NCBI GenBank assembly: GCA_031256615.1
Contig: JAIRQG010000023.1
Coordinates: forward strand, 1 to 24,907
Source: Candidatus Methanoplasma sp.
GTDB taxonomy: Archaea; Thermoplasmatota; Thermoplasmata; Methanomassiliicoccales; Methanomethylophilaceae
Length of the DNA: 24,907 bases
Direction of reading: 5' to 3'
The stretch's first letter is position 1. Each line of letters starts with the position of its first letter. Position numbers and translations under genes: made by a program. The notes under the pieces are model-generated. The model saw only the letters and a program-made list of their open reading frames with translations. It was not told where the DNA came from and ran no database searches. Positions 7,462 through 14,158 of this stretch are shown piece by piece.

Positions 7462-7851
7462 TCAGATTTTATCAAGCAAACCTATAATCTCTTTTGCAGT
7501 TTCATAAGCTTCAATGGCTTCTTCTTTTGTTGGATTTGTGCTCACGAGTATTCCGGGATATCTGACATCCACTGCATATGACTCAAGTGTTATGACTTTG
7601 TTGATGATTTTTTCGTAAACTTCAGACAGAGGGAGTAGTTTCGATAATGCCAGAAGCGTGTGGATTTTAGGGGGAGTTATCCCAAAATCAAGCAGTTTGG
7701 CCTTTATGTGTTTCTCTACATACTGCTGTGAGTGAAAACACATCGGACCATACGGTGCGTACTCGTTTGTTCTGTAAAGTTCCATAGATTCCCAGTCTTC
7801 AGCGGCCTTTTCTCTAAACGCTCTGGCATCAACTTCTGCTTTAGGCCTCAT
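7462..7851 (-). CDS. HEPN domain protein, partner of the adjacent nucleotidyltransferase
   Basis: A 129-residue all-helical HEPN protein of the COG2250 type. Family marks are CFHSQQYVEKHIKAKL (about 39-54), PPKIHTLLALSKLL and the Tyr-rich SYAVDVRYPG. MNT/HEPN pairs often act as toxin-antitoxin systems in which the nucleotidyltransferase AMPylates the HEPN toxin. In this copy I find no R-x4-6-H ribonuclease motif: no His follows any Arg at that spacing. It may therefore lack RNase activity or belong to the HEPN branch without it. It overlaps the end of the nucleotidyltransferase gene by 11 bases, so the pair is translationally coupled. ATG 7851 follows a GGTGG site. Confidence 0.88.
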   Translation of the reverse strand: MRPKAEVDARAFREKAAEDWESMELYRTNEYAPYGPMCFHSQQYVEKHIKAKLLDFGITPPKIHTLLALSKLLPLSEVYEKIINKVITLESYAVDVRYPGILVSTNPTKEEAIEAYETAKEIIGLLDKI

Positions 7852-8155
7852 AGGCCACCTTTCCTGTGCTTAGGATATCAAACATAAACGAAACTTCATT
7901 GTTTTTGTTTGCTTCATATTCTTCAGGCGTAACTACCAGAATATCCATCGGTATGGGGATGTCCAGAAGCTTGCGGAGAATAGCTGGTGCCCTTCTGTAG
8001 TACGTCAGCTCAGTGTCCATTACTATGAAAAGATCAAGGTCGCTGCCGTCTTTTGCCGTATTGTTCGCGACGGATCCAAATATGACAACCATCTGAGGGT
8101 CGAACTCTCTGATTATCCTCTCCACGATTTTATCAACAAGGTCGTAATCGAACAT
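7841..8155 (-). CDS. Minimal nucleotidyltransferase (MNT family) of a two-gene MNT/HEPN module
   Basis: A 104-residue minimal nucleotidyltransferase. It has the polymerase-beta-like core GSVANNTAKDGSDLDL (about 27-42), with the GS pair and two metal-binding Asp residues, and a third acidic residue in PMDILVV (about residue 75). All catalytic residues appear intact. In studied MntA/HepT systems such an enzyme AMPylates and neutralises its HEPN partner. It is the first gene of the module and overlaps the HEPN gene by 11 bases. ATG 8155 has only a weak upstream purine run and may be leaderless. The module sits alone between the ribosomal L1 operon and purC, with no other defence gene nearby. Confidence 0.9.
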   Translation of the reverse strand: MFDYDLVDKIVERIIREFDPQMVVIFGSVANNTAKDGSDLDLFIVMDTELTYYRRAPAILRKLLDIPIPMDILVVTPEEYEANKNNEVSFMFDILSTGKVAYEA

Positions 8156-8488
8156 TCACTCGCCACAATGCCATCGTCTTTTGTGTTAATAATCTTCTTC
8201 CCCCATTTTTCACAACGGCTTTTCTCAGAAAATCTTCAAATGAACATCGTATAACTTATTGCTGCGTCCCGAAGAATACTTCGGAACTCCCAACCCCTTC
8301 AGAACAAGCGAGGTGACCTTAATGATATATGCCAGTCTATCTTGTCCGGAGGACGACCTCCTCCTGCGCACACCAATCCCATCCTAGGGAGGCCATTCTT
8401 TCTAAAGGGAGCAGCCGCCCGTGGGAGTGAAATGGACAGCGGGAGGTTAATCTTTACTTATGGTTTCACCACAGCCGCTCCCCGAAAT
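8156..8488. other. Gene-free stretch, GC-rich in its right part
   Basis: No open frame with coding character is seen on either strand. The left 100 bases are AT-rich and hold the start region of the nucleotidyltransferase. From about 8260 to 8485 the sequence is clearly richer in GC and full of short complementary runs, treated separately as a candidate RNA. The purC promoter follows. Confidence 0.6.
8262..8480 (+). ncRNA. Candidate structured RNA, possibly with an SRP helix-8-like hairpin
   Basis: Helices seen are CCGAAG/CTTCGG (8269-8284), GGAGG/CCTCC (8348-8361) and a long-range 7-bp pair, 8286-8292 with 8422-8428. At 8391-8415 a hairpin reads GGC, CATT, CTTT, CTAA, AGGG, AGCA, GCC. This is the layout of SRP RNA helix 8 (stem, CAGG side, inner stem, tetraloop, AGCA side, stem), but with CTAA in place of GGAA and CATT in place of CAGG. 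The inner stem needs G-U pairs that form only in a plus-strand transcript. A weak TATA-like run (TATAACTTAT) lies at 8250-8259. The missing GGAA loop and the short length argue against a normal SRP RNA. Ends are approximate. Confidence 0.25.
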
Positions 8489-8500
8489 AAAATATATAAT
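8489..8500 (+). promoter_or_regulatory. TATA box upstream of purC
   Basis: AAAATATATAAT. A second weaker box, GTATTTAAG, lies at 8510-8518. Either would give a transcript starting at about 8520-8542 and hence a purC leader of roughly 90-110 bases, unless translation begins at the earlier ATG 8548. Confidence 0.5.
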
Positions 8501-8628
8501 GGCTGTGCGGTATTTAAGCAGGGTCCGACACTTTGCGAGGAACGCCCATGCGAGACCTTAATAATTATGACTACTTCTCCGATTTGGAGTCGAATAGGCA
8601 AATTTTTACACAGCGGAGGGAAGCAATT

Positions 8629-9309
8629 TTGAAACATGTATACGAAGGAAAGACAAAAACGGTTTATGAATTGGATGACGGCAACTATCTGCTCAAATTC
8701 AAAGACGACGCGACCGGAGAGAATGGCAAATTCGACCCGGGCTCGAACACCATCGGACTTTCCATTGAAGGGATGGGCAAAGGCGGTGTCCGCCTGACAA
8801 AATTCTTCTTTGAAAAGATCAGAGAAGCAGGCATTCCCACACACTACATAAGCGCGGATGTAGCCAATGCTACCATGACCGTCAAACCGGCAAAGGTTGT
8901 AGGAAAAGGGCTTGAGGTCATATGCAGGTTCAGGGCGGTAGGCAGTTTCAGAAAGAGATACGGAGACTACTGCACCGAGGGTCAGCCGCTTGATGCTTTC
9001 GTTGAGGTCACACTTAAAGACGATGACCGCGGAGATCCTCCCATCACAAAAGACGCATTGGAAATGCTGGGCCTTCTTAGCGGAAAGGATTATGAGGAGC
9101 TTAAGAGCCTGACACAGAGGATCGGCAAGATCGTCAGAGGCGAGATCGCCAAAAAAGGCATGGAGCTGTACGACATCAAGTTCGAATTCGGCAAGTCGAA
9201 GGACGGACAGGTACTTTTGATCGATGAGATCTCCGGCGGCAACATGCGCGTCTACAAGGACGGCAAACAGGTCGGACCGATCGATCTTGTCAGATTAATG
9301 CTGGATTGA
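8629..9309 (+). CDS. purC: SAICAR synthetase (phosphoribosylaminoimidazole-succinocarboxamide synthase)
   Basis: A 226-residue ATP-dependent ligase that joins aspartate to CAIR in de novo purine synthesis. The N-terminal ATP-binding lobe begins HVYEGKTKTVYEL. The signature ICRFRAVGSF and the substrate-site block LIDEISGGNMR are both intact. The wording of long blocks (DGNYLLKFKDDATGENG, EGQPLDAFVEVTLKDDDRGDPP) is that of clostridial PurC, not of methanogen enzymes, so I infer transfer from a gut Firmicute. I start at TTG 8629, eight bases after GGAGGG, where bacterial homologues begin. ATG 8548, preceded by GAGG, would add 27 residues in the same frame and cannot be excluded. It is monocistronic. 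PurE and GuaAB of the same pathway lie 3-4 kb away. Confidence 0.93.
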   Translation: MKHVYEGKTKTVYELDDGNYLLKFKDDATGENGKFDPGSNTIGLSIEGMGKGGVRLTKFFFEKIREAGIPTHYISADVANATMTVKPAKVVGKGLEVICRFRAVGSFRKRYGDYCTEGQPLDAFVEVTLKDDDRGDPPITKDALEMLGLLSGKDYEELKSLTQRIGKIVRGEIAKKGMELYDIKFEFGKSKDGQVLLIDEISGGNMRVYKDGKQVGPIDLVRLMLD

Positions 9310-9382
9310 GTCCGACGCATTTTGAAAAACCATTTCCCAATTCTATCTTTACGCACTAAAAATTGTAAAAGGTTAAAGATGT

Positions 9383-9398
9383 TTTAAACGCGTTTAAA
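9383..9398. repeat. 16-base perfect palindrome spanning the L11 stop codon
   Basis: TTTAAACGCGTTTAAA reads the same on both strands and contains the TAA stop of rpl11. It lies between the convergent purC and rpl11 genes. A loopless palindrome this short is a poor terminator hairpin, so a protein-binding site or chance AT-rich symmetry are alternatives. Confidence 0.6.
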
Positions 9399-9867
9399 CG
9401 AGTACTTTGTCGTACATGCCGGACTTGACATCCTTCTGGAAGACCTTCGGGTCCTTCCCGTCGATGGATACTCCGACCGAGACGCAGTTGCCTGCCACTT
9501 CCAGAACGCGGGCCTTGACCGTTGCTCCAAGAAGATCTTCCGCTTTCATAGCGGCGATCTTCTTTATCTGGTCGATGGACATATCGGCCACCTTAGTGGT
9601 CTTGGCGTTGCTTGAGCCGCTTGCAAGACCCATCTCTGATTTTATCAGTGCGGACATGGGCGGCGTTCCGACTTTTATATCAAAGGTCTTGTCGTCGTTC
9701 ACCAGCACTTTTATCGGGACCTTCATCCCTGCGAACGCTTTTGTTTTCTCGTTGATCTTGGCGATGACCTGGCCGGTGTTCACGCCGGTAGGGCCGAGTG
9801 CCGGACCAAGCGGCGGGCCTGCGGTGGCCTTGCCTCCTTCTATTAATGCCTCAACAGTTGTTACCAT
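9394..9867 (-). CDS. rpl11: 50S ribosomal protein L11
   Basis: A 157-residue ribosomal protein that binds the GTPase-associated region of 23S rRNA. The N-terminal domain has the signature GGKATAGPPLGPALGPTGVN. The C-terminal RNA-binding domain covers about 70-135, including KTTKVADMSIDQIKKIAAMK. An extra tail to 157 is normal in archaea. It starts with ATG 9867, four bases after the spt5 stop, and closes a SecE-Spt5-L11 operon like the bacterial secE-nusG-rplK order. Confidence 0.97.
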   Translation of the reverse strand: MVTTVEALIEGGKATAGPPLGPALGPTGVNTGQVIAKINEKTKAFAGMKVPIKVLVNDDKTFDIKVGTPPMSALIKSEMGLASGSSNAKTTKVADMSIDQIKKIAAMKAEDLLGATVKARVLEVAGNCVSVGVSIDGKDPKVFQKDVKSGMYDKVLV

Positions 9868-9870
9868 TGC

Positions 9871-10701
9871 TTATTTCTCCTTCTCAATGACTCTGACGCT
9901 GTCACCTTTAACGGTGACCGGGATGGGCACCATGGCCTCTATAAGTTCCACGGTTATCTCCTCTTTGCCCTGATCTATCTGCTGTACTCTCGCTATCTCG
10001 CCCTTGAACGGACCGTTCACCAGTTCGACCAGATCGCCTTCCACGATACCGATCACTGCGGAGACCGGGACAAGATAGTGGCTTATCTCTTCGATATCGG
10101 TCTCCCCTTCTACGAACGAACGCGCTTTCTTTATGTCCCTGGTCTTTTCTCTGAGACGGTCAGTGTTCATCCCTTCGACGAATATGTACCCTCTCAGTCC
10201 CGGCGGACTGAATATCGCATATATGTCTTTCTCTCCGAGCTGGGCTTTGGACATCAGACTGTCAGCAACGCTTTTTTCCTGATCCATCTGTGTTTTGAGG
10301 ACCATTAGGGACTGCCTTGCGAAAGCATTGAACGTAAGTGCGGATGATCCTTCTCTTGTGACGGCAGTGACAGTGATATTTACCTCATCGCCGTATCTTG
10401 CACCCTTAGGGCAGATGACCTCCAGTTTGAGTTCTTTGGGTTTTTTGTTTGGAATATCCGTCTCCAATTCACTTTTTGAGCGGTAGTTATTCCAGAGTTC
10501 GCTTCCGGTGGAATCGAACAGCGTAACATTCCATTCCGGGGCGTTGTCCGCATCCGGTCCGGTGGAAACATTGAATTTAATTGTCGCGGACGATGCGTCG
10601 GAAGTGAGTTTGAACTCCCATACTGCCGCTGATCCTGCGCGGACATCCTTCTTCCCCCCTTCGCCTATCATGCGGGTGCCCCCTATTCCAAGATCAGACA
10701 T
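9871..10701 (-). CDS. spt5: Transcription elongation factor Spt5 (NusG) with an extra N-terminal beta-sandwich-like domain
   Basis: A 276-residue protein. The C-terminal half is a normal archaeal Spt5: an NGN domain (about 130-212, SLMVLKTQ then PPGLRGYIFVEG) that with Spt4 clamps RNA polymerase, and a KOW domain (about 218-260, VELVNGPFKGEIARVQQI). The first 125 residues are unusual. After a Gly-rich start comes a strand-rich segment with PEWNVTLFD and, further on, CPKGARYGDEVNITVTAV, which looks like the end of an immunoglobulin-like NEW3/CARDB-type domain usually found on exported proteins. There is no signal peptide. The frame is open and coding-like from the secE stop to the NGN domain. 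ATG 10701 follows GAGGTG; ATG 10704 and GTG 10707 are alternatives. Archaeal Spt5 is normally about 150 residues. Confidence 0.9.
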   Translation of the reverse strand: MSDLGIGGTRMIGEGGKKDVRAGSAAVWEFKLTSDASSATIKFNVSTGPDADNAPEWNVTLFDSTGSELWNNYRSKSELETDIPNKKPKELKLEVICPKGARYGDEVNITVTAVTREGSSALTFNAFARQSLMVLKTQMDQEKSVADSLMSKAQLGEKDIYAIFSPPGLRGYIFVEGMNTDRLREKTRDIKKARSFVEGETDIEEISHYLVPVSAVIGIVEGDLVELVNGPFKGEIARVQQIDQGKEEITVELIEAMVPIPVTVKGDSVRVIEKEK

Positions 10702-10717
10702 CATCACACCTCTTGCA

Positions 10718-11002
10718 TTAGAAATAGCCAGGAAGATAAGTCATAACCCACATTATGGCAAACCCTACTGCACCTATTACGATCATTCCAAGCGCAGCGA
10801 TATAGCATGTCTTCTTGTACTCCTCTCGTGTGGGCGTGTGGGCCATCTTGAGAATCCTGCCGTATTTGCCTCTGCCAAGGTTCCTTGTCCTTGTCTCAAA
10901 GGTGTTTTGGATCTCTTCTGCCTTTGTCTCTATTTTCATTTTCTTACTTCCCTGCCACGTCCGGAATGGCTCCGGAACGTACTTCTTCTCTTTCGTTATC
11001 AC
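10718..11002 (-). CDS. secE: Preprotein translocase subunit SecE (Sec61 gamma)
   Basis: A 94-residue single-span membrane protein that clamps the SecY channel. The amphipathic helix with the conserved KMAHTPTREEYKKT lies at about 52-65. It is followed by one membrane segment (about 67-90, CYIAALGMIVIGAVGFAIMWVMTYL). The GTG start at 11002 is 29-36 bases after a TATA box, which suits leaderless initiation, and the codons from there look used. ATG 10939 would give a 73-residue protein of more usual length. The upstream 21 residues are otherwise unassigned. It is first in the SecE-Spt5-L11 operon. Confidence 0.88.
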   Translation of the reverse strand: MITKEKKYVPEPFRTWQGSKKMKIETKAEEIQNTFETRTRNLGRGKYGRILKMAHTPTREEYKKTCYIAALGMIVIGAVGFAIMWVMTYLPGYF

Positions 11003-11314
11003 TGAAGATAACTATTGAATAAGCAACCCATATAAAACTTCTTTCTTAAAGCTTTTGGTTGTTGAACTTTTCTTCCATACGATGATGTGCTGAGAATGAA
11101 AAAATATGCAGCGCCCTGTGCCGAAATTCTTAGGCGGAAAATATGCTTTCCGCATGAAATCTAGCGGATCGCGGAGAGCAATATCGCCCGCCGGGGCCGC
11201 GGCAAAACCCGTCCAGATTTATGCGCTTAAATGCCTTACGGCACGTTGTACACTGCCAACTCTTATATACGGCCTATATATCTTGGTTCTTCATTCTTGC
11301 TCAGGTGATGCAAA
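11003..11314. other. Gene-free stretch between secE and the 54-residue gene, with promoters and a perfect hairpin
   Basis: At the left end lies the secE TATA box (11031-11038, TATAAAAC on the plus strand). In the middle is a GC-rich block (about 11110-11215) with the perfect hairpin GCGGAAA/TTTCCGC at 11134-11153, followed by further complementary runs such as CGGG/CCCG. No convincing protein or known RNA family could be assigned. At the right end are two TATA boxes for the next gene. Confidence 0.5.
11262..11282 (+). promoter_or_regulatory. Two adjacent TATA boxes before the 54-residue gene
   Basis: CTTATATA at 11262-11269 and CTATATATC at 11274-11282. The second would place the transcript start near 11303, leaving a short leader that still includes the AGGTGAT ribosome binding site. 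Confidence 0.55.
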
Positions 11315-11479
11315 ATGGAAGAAATTCTATGCAATGTAGAGTTAGTAAAGGACAACAACGATTTCATAGCCAGAATACAAAGCGATCTCGGAGGAATGCG
11401 AGAATATAAGTCATCAAGTTTTGAAGAGGTATTAGAACAGCTTATGATCGATCTGCAGGAAGAGTTCGAGTCAATCTGA
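11315..11479 (+). CDS. Small acidic protein of 54 residues, first gene of the UPF0147 operon
   Basis: A complete short gene from ATG 11315 to TGA 11477-11479. It begins MEEILCNVELVKDNNDFIAR and ends in an acidic helix, DLQEEFESI. A near-perfect ribosome binding site, AGGTGAT, lies five bases before the ATG, and a TATA box precedes it at the right distance. It has no signal peptide, membrane span or zinc-binding motif; its single Cys is at position 6. The balanced use of polar and hydrophobic residues and the LGGMREYKSSSFEEVLEQL pattern suggest a folded alpha/beta domain. It is followed after 14 bases by the UPF0147 gene, so the two are co-transcribed. I do not know its function. Confidence 0.82.
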   Translation: MEEILCNVELVKDNNDFIARIQSDLGGMREYKSSSFEEVLEQLMIDLQEEFESI

Positions 11480-11493
11480 CCAAGGAGGATACA

Positions 11494-11751
11494 ATGGCAG
11501 ACTCTATAAAACACATAATAGACATTCTTGATAACCTTGCTGAAGACACGTCGGTGCCGAGAAACATCAGGAAAGGTGCGACGGATGCAAAAGCCAGGCT
11601 TATGGATACGAAAGATGCAATGGATGTGCGCGCCACAAGCGCCATAATAATACTTGACGACCTCGCTAACGACCCGAACATTCCGCTTCACGGAAGGACG
11701 CTCATTTGGAACATAATAAGCCAGCTTGAGGTACTCAACGCTCAGTCGTAA
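11494..11751 (+). CDS. UPF0147 family protein
   Basis: An 85-residue all-helical protein of the archaeal UPF0147 family, function unknown. The pattern is typical: IKHIIDILDNLAEDTSVPRNIRKGA, then a second similar half with IIILDDLANDPNIPLHGRTLIW. The two halves look like an internal repeat of a DL-A-D-x-x-x-P helix-turn element. It starts at ATG 11494 after AAGGAGG and is downstream of the 54-residue gene in the same transcript. It is widely conserved in euryarchaea, so it is likely a core cellular function rather than an accessory gene. Confidence 0.93.
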   Translation: MADSIKHIIDILDNLAEDTSVPRNIRKGATDAKARLMDTKDAMDVRATSAIIILDDLANDPNIPLHGRTLIWNIISQLEVLNAQS

Positions 11752-11787
11752 ATGATTTACTAAACTTCCAAAACGACATACCTTGGA

Positions 11788-11813
11788 TTTTTTACTGTTT
11801 GTTCTTAACAAAC
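11788..11813 (+). terminator. Probable terminator after UPF0147
   Basis: A six-T run (11788-11793) is followed by the inverted repeat GTTTGTT-CTT-AACAAAC (11797-11813), 37 bases after the UPF0147 stop. Archaeal termination needs mainly the T run. Confidence 0.5.
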
Positions 11814-11853
11814 CTGCGTGCATCTGAAAAATACGGAATGACGCAGGGATCTT

Positions 11854-11886
11854 AAAAAAAGAAAATGATGGCCGGGGGTTCCGGCC
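11854..11886 (-). terminator. Probable terminator after guaAB
   Basis: The stem GGCCGG/CCGGCC with a five-base loop lies at 11870-11886, 13 bases past the guaAB stop. Reading on the minus strand it is followed by TTTTC and then seven T (11860-11854). This is the strongest terminator-like structure in the window. Confidence 0.7.
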
Positions 11887-11898
11887 GTTATTGTTTCT

Positions 11899-12846
11899 TC
11901 ACTCCCACTCTATTGTCGCAGGAGGTTTGTTAGTTATGTCGTAGACCACGCGATTGACCTGGTCCTTCATTGTGCTGGTGATCCTCGTCGAGATCGAATC
12001 AAGCACGTCCAAAGGTATCCTCGCGTAAGTTGCCGTCATTGCATCCGTTGAGTTTATCACTCTGACCGCAATCGTCCTGCCGTATGCCCTTCTGTCTCCC
12101 TGAACGCCGACAGACCTTGTCGGAAGAAGAACGGCGAAATACTGCCACGGGAGATCCATCTTTCCTTTCTCGGCAGCTTTTTTTATCTCGTCCTCGACGA
12201 TGAAGCATGCCTCTCTTACTATCCCAATATTCTCCGGCGTGACGTCATCCAGGCACCTTACCGAAAGTGCGGGCCCGGGGAACGGCTGTCTTTCCGACGA
12301 CTTTACGCCCAACGCCCTCGCGACCCGCCTTACATCCTCTTTGAACAGGTCCCACAGAGGCTCGACGACCGTCATCCCCATCTCTTTGGGAAGTCCTCCG
12401 ACATTGTGGTGGGATTTTATCGTGTTCTTCCCGTCTCCTCCGGATTCGATCCAGTCCGGCGCGATCGTGCCCTGTACAAGGTATTCCGCGCCGAACACTT
12501 TCGCCTCTCTCTCGAAGACCTTGATGAACATGGCACCGATGGTCTTCCTTTTGTTTTCCGGGTCTTTGACGCCTTTCAGAGCCGCAAAGAACTCTTCGGA
12601 TGCGTCGATTATCTTAAAATTGATCTTCATCTCGGTGAGCATGCCGCGCACCTCTTCGGTCTCCCCCTTCCTCATCAGCCCTGTGTCCACATAGACAGCG
12701 AGCAGCCTGTCCCCTATTGCTTTGCTCGCAAGGGTGGCGGAGACCATGCTGTCAACTCCGCCCGAGCATGCTATTATCGCTTTGCCGGGGATCTTGGACC
12801 TCATGCCCTCTACCGCACTCTTTATGAAATCATTTGTTTCTTGCAT
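11899..12846 (-). CDS. guaAB: GMP synthase subunit B (ATP-pyrophosphatase subunit)
   Basis: A 315-residue subunit that adenylates XMP and lets ammonia from the separate glutaminase subunit GuaAA complete GMP. The PP-loop SGGVDS is at 28-33, and the dimerisation domain has the block [12 protein letters not shown]. The end is [13 protein letters not shown], the usual C-terminus. It is full length for the archaeal split form. The glutaminase subunit is not in this window. The start ATG 12846 lies inside the end of purE (17-base overlap), so the two purine genes are translationally coupled. Confidence 0.95.
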   Translation of the reverse strand: MQETNDFIKSAVEGMRSKIPGKAIIACSGGVDSMVSATLASKAIGDRLLAVYVDTGLMRKGETEEVRGMLTEMKINFKIIDASEEFFAALKGVKDPENKRKTIGAMFIKVFEREAKVFGAEYLVQGTIAPDWIESGGDGKNTIKSHHNVGGLPKEMGMTVVEPLWDLFKEDVRRVARALGVKSSERQPFPGPALSVRCLDDVTPENIGIVREACFIVEDEIKKAAEKGKMDLPWQYFAVLLPTRSVGVQGDRRAYGRTIAVRVINSTDAMTATYARIPLDVLDSISTRITSTMKDQVNRVVYDITNKPPATIEWE

Positions 12847-13312
12847 TCATGACCACCTCTTTTGAATCCATTTCGACTTTCTCTGCCATTTCTTTCCTGT
12901 ACTCTCTCATTTTGTCTGAGAGTTTTGAATCCGCAATACTCATGATCTCTACCGCAAGCAGTGCTGCATTGTCGCCTCTGTCGAGCCCGACAGCCGCGAC
13001 GGGTATCCCGGGAGGCATCTGCACCACTGACAGCAAAGCATCAAGATTCACGCCCCCGCTGACCGGTACACCGATGACAGGTTTGCACGTGTGCGCCGCG
13101 ACGACTCCGGGCAGAGCGGCGGACAGCCCGGCTATCGCGATGAACACATCCGCATCCGATGCTGTGACCGTGTCCTTCACCCTTTCCGGCGTCCTGTGGG
13201 CTGATGCCACCGCTATCTCGTAATCGACACAGAATTTCTTGAGCAGAACTATTGCCTTCTCGGCCACGGGCAGATCGCTCTTGCTGCCCATTATGATCAA
13301 AACCTTTCGCAT
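12830..13312 (-). CDS. purE: PurE, 5-(carboxyamino)imidazole ribonucleotide mutase or AIR carboxylase
   Basis: A 160-residue purine-pathway enzyme that forms CAIR, the substrate of PurC. The N-terminal phosphate loop [15 protein letters not shown] and the catalytic [10 protein letters not shown] with its conserved His are intact. [26 protein letters not shown] closes the substrate site. No PurK is in view, so whether it uses N5-CAIR (class I) or AIR plus CO2 (class II) is open. I choose ATG 13312, which gives [10 protein letters not shown]; a TATA-like stretch about 26-30 bases upstream suits leaderless initiation. GTG 13324 would add four residues. It overlaps guaAB by 17 bases. Confidence 0.94.
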   Translation of the reverse strand: MRKVLIIMGSKSDLPVAEKAIVLLKKFCVDYEIAVASAHRTPERVKDTVTASDADVFIAIAGLSAALPGVVAAHTCKPVIGVPVSGGVNLDALLSVVQMPPGIPVAAVGLDRGDNAALLAVEIMSIADSKLSDKMREYRKEMAEKVEMDSKEVVMNARNK

Positions 13313-13395
13313 CGAATGGTTCACTCCATTATAGAATAAAAACCCACCGAAAGAATATCGGAGTAAGAGGTTTAGATGGAAGTTTTTCTGTCGTC

Positions 13396-13704
13396 TCAGC
13401 TCTTAAGCACTACAACCAGGAAGATGCCGATGGCAATGAGGGCGCCGAACAGAACAGCTATCAGATAAATGAGCGCATCATACATGACATCCCATGCGGG
13501 GACACTGCAGAACGGATCTATCTCGCTGTACCCTACCAGATATGCCCATATGACACCGACTATCAATCCGACGGCGAATATTATCCCACCGTAGGCCCTG
13601 TTCTTTCCAGCCCCGAAATACGCCGAGAAGATGCCTGCTACCATCATGACCAATGCAAATACAAAGATGATGACAGTGAGGAAACTCCAGATATCAAGCT
13701 CCAT
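13396..13704 (-). CDS. Small membrane protein with three predicted spans, function unknown
   Basis: A 102-residue hydrophobic protein. Predicted spans are at about 6-31 ([21 protein letters not shown]), 38-57 ([20 protein letters not shown]) and 76-100 ([22 protein letters not shown]). The loop between spans 1 and 2 has GAGKNRA, and the longer loop before span 3 has a single Cys ([10 protein letters not shown]). There is no recognisable domain. The start is ATG 13704, eight bases after GGAGG; the open frame extends upstream but without coding character. It stands alone between purE and gar1. Confidence 0.75.
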   Translation of the reverse strand: MELDIWSFLTVIIFVFALVMMVAGIFSAYFGAGKNRAYGGIIFAVGLIVGVIWAYLVGYSEIDPFCSVPAWDVMYDALIYLIAVLFGALIAIGIFLVVVLKS

Positions 13705-14158
13705 TTTTATAAACCTCCGTTTCAGTTCGTTATAACGACTATTACTGGCAGGAAACACGGTTGTTATTATTAAATCTTTTACATATTTCTCCCGCGAGAC
13801 CGCAACGGGAGTTCCCTCCGGGCTGCCCTGAGAATTTTTTCGGAAATTCCGGCCGTATCCATTCATTTTTTACGGGACCCTTTGACATTTTTACGACCGG
13901 ACCGAGTTATTGCCGGAGACGGTTTCCTTTCTTTTCAAGTGCGTAACGAGGCCCCGCGGGAACGGAGAAGTATGTAGAAAGAGGGCTTTTTATAGACTGG
14001 ATGGACGGTTTGTCCCTTGTGCATCATTTGCATCCGATAAATGAGATAAAGAGTTATATAAAGAGGTTTATCATAATTAAAACAAACCCTAATATTTAAA
14101 TATAACCTCTGTGTACCTTTCTATATTAAGACGTGACCTATGGTTGAGGAACAGAGAT
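13705..14158. other. Gene-free stretch between the small membrane protein and gar1
   Basis: The left third holds the leader of the membrane protein gene. From about 13890 to 13975 there is moderate GC with short complementary runs but no clear RNA family. The right part is AT-rich with two TATA-like boxes, TTATATAAAG at 14054-14063 and ATATTTAAATATA at 14092-14104. Confidence 0.5.
14092..14104 (+). promoter_or_regulatory. TATA box of the gar1-tfb operon
   Basis: ATATTTAAATATA, giving a predicted start near 14120 and a leader of about 40 bases that ends with GAGG nine bases before ATG 14159. A second box at 14054-14063 could give a longer leader. Confidence 0.5.

Noticed and set aside
11084..11100. 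Box C/D-like elements (ATGATGT then CTGA)
   Set aside because: The C box has a mismatch and the D-type box follows too closely to leave a guide.
11134..11262. Possible RNase P RNA (a short stretch resembling GAGAGCAA...CGCC)
   Set aside because: The universal P4 strands (GAGGAAAGTCC and the ACAGAA partner) are absent and the region is too short.
13761..13946. Short plus-strand frame in the gap before gar1
   Set aside because: No ribosome binding site and no coding character; it lies opposite the leader of the membrane protein gene.
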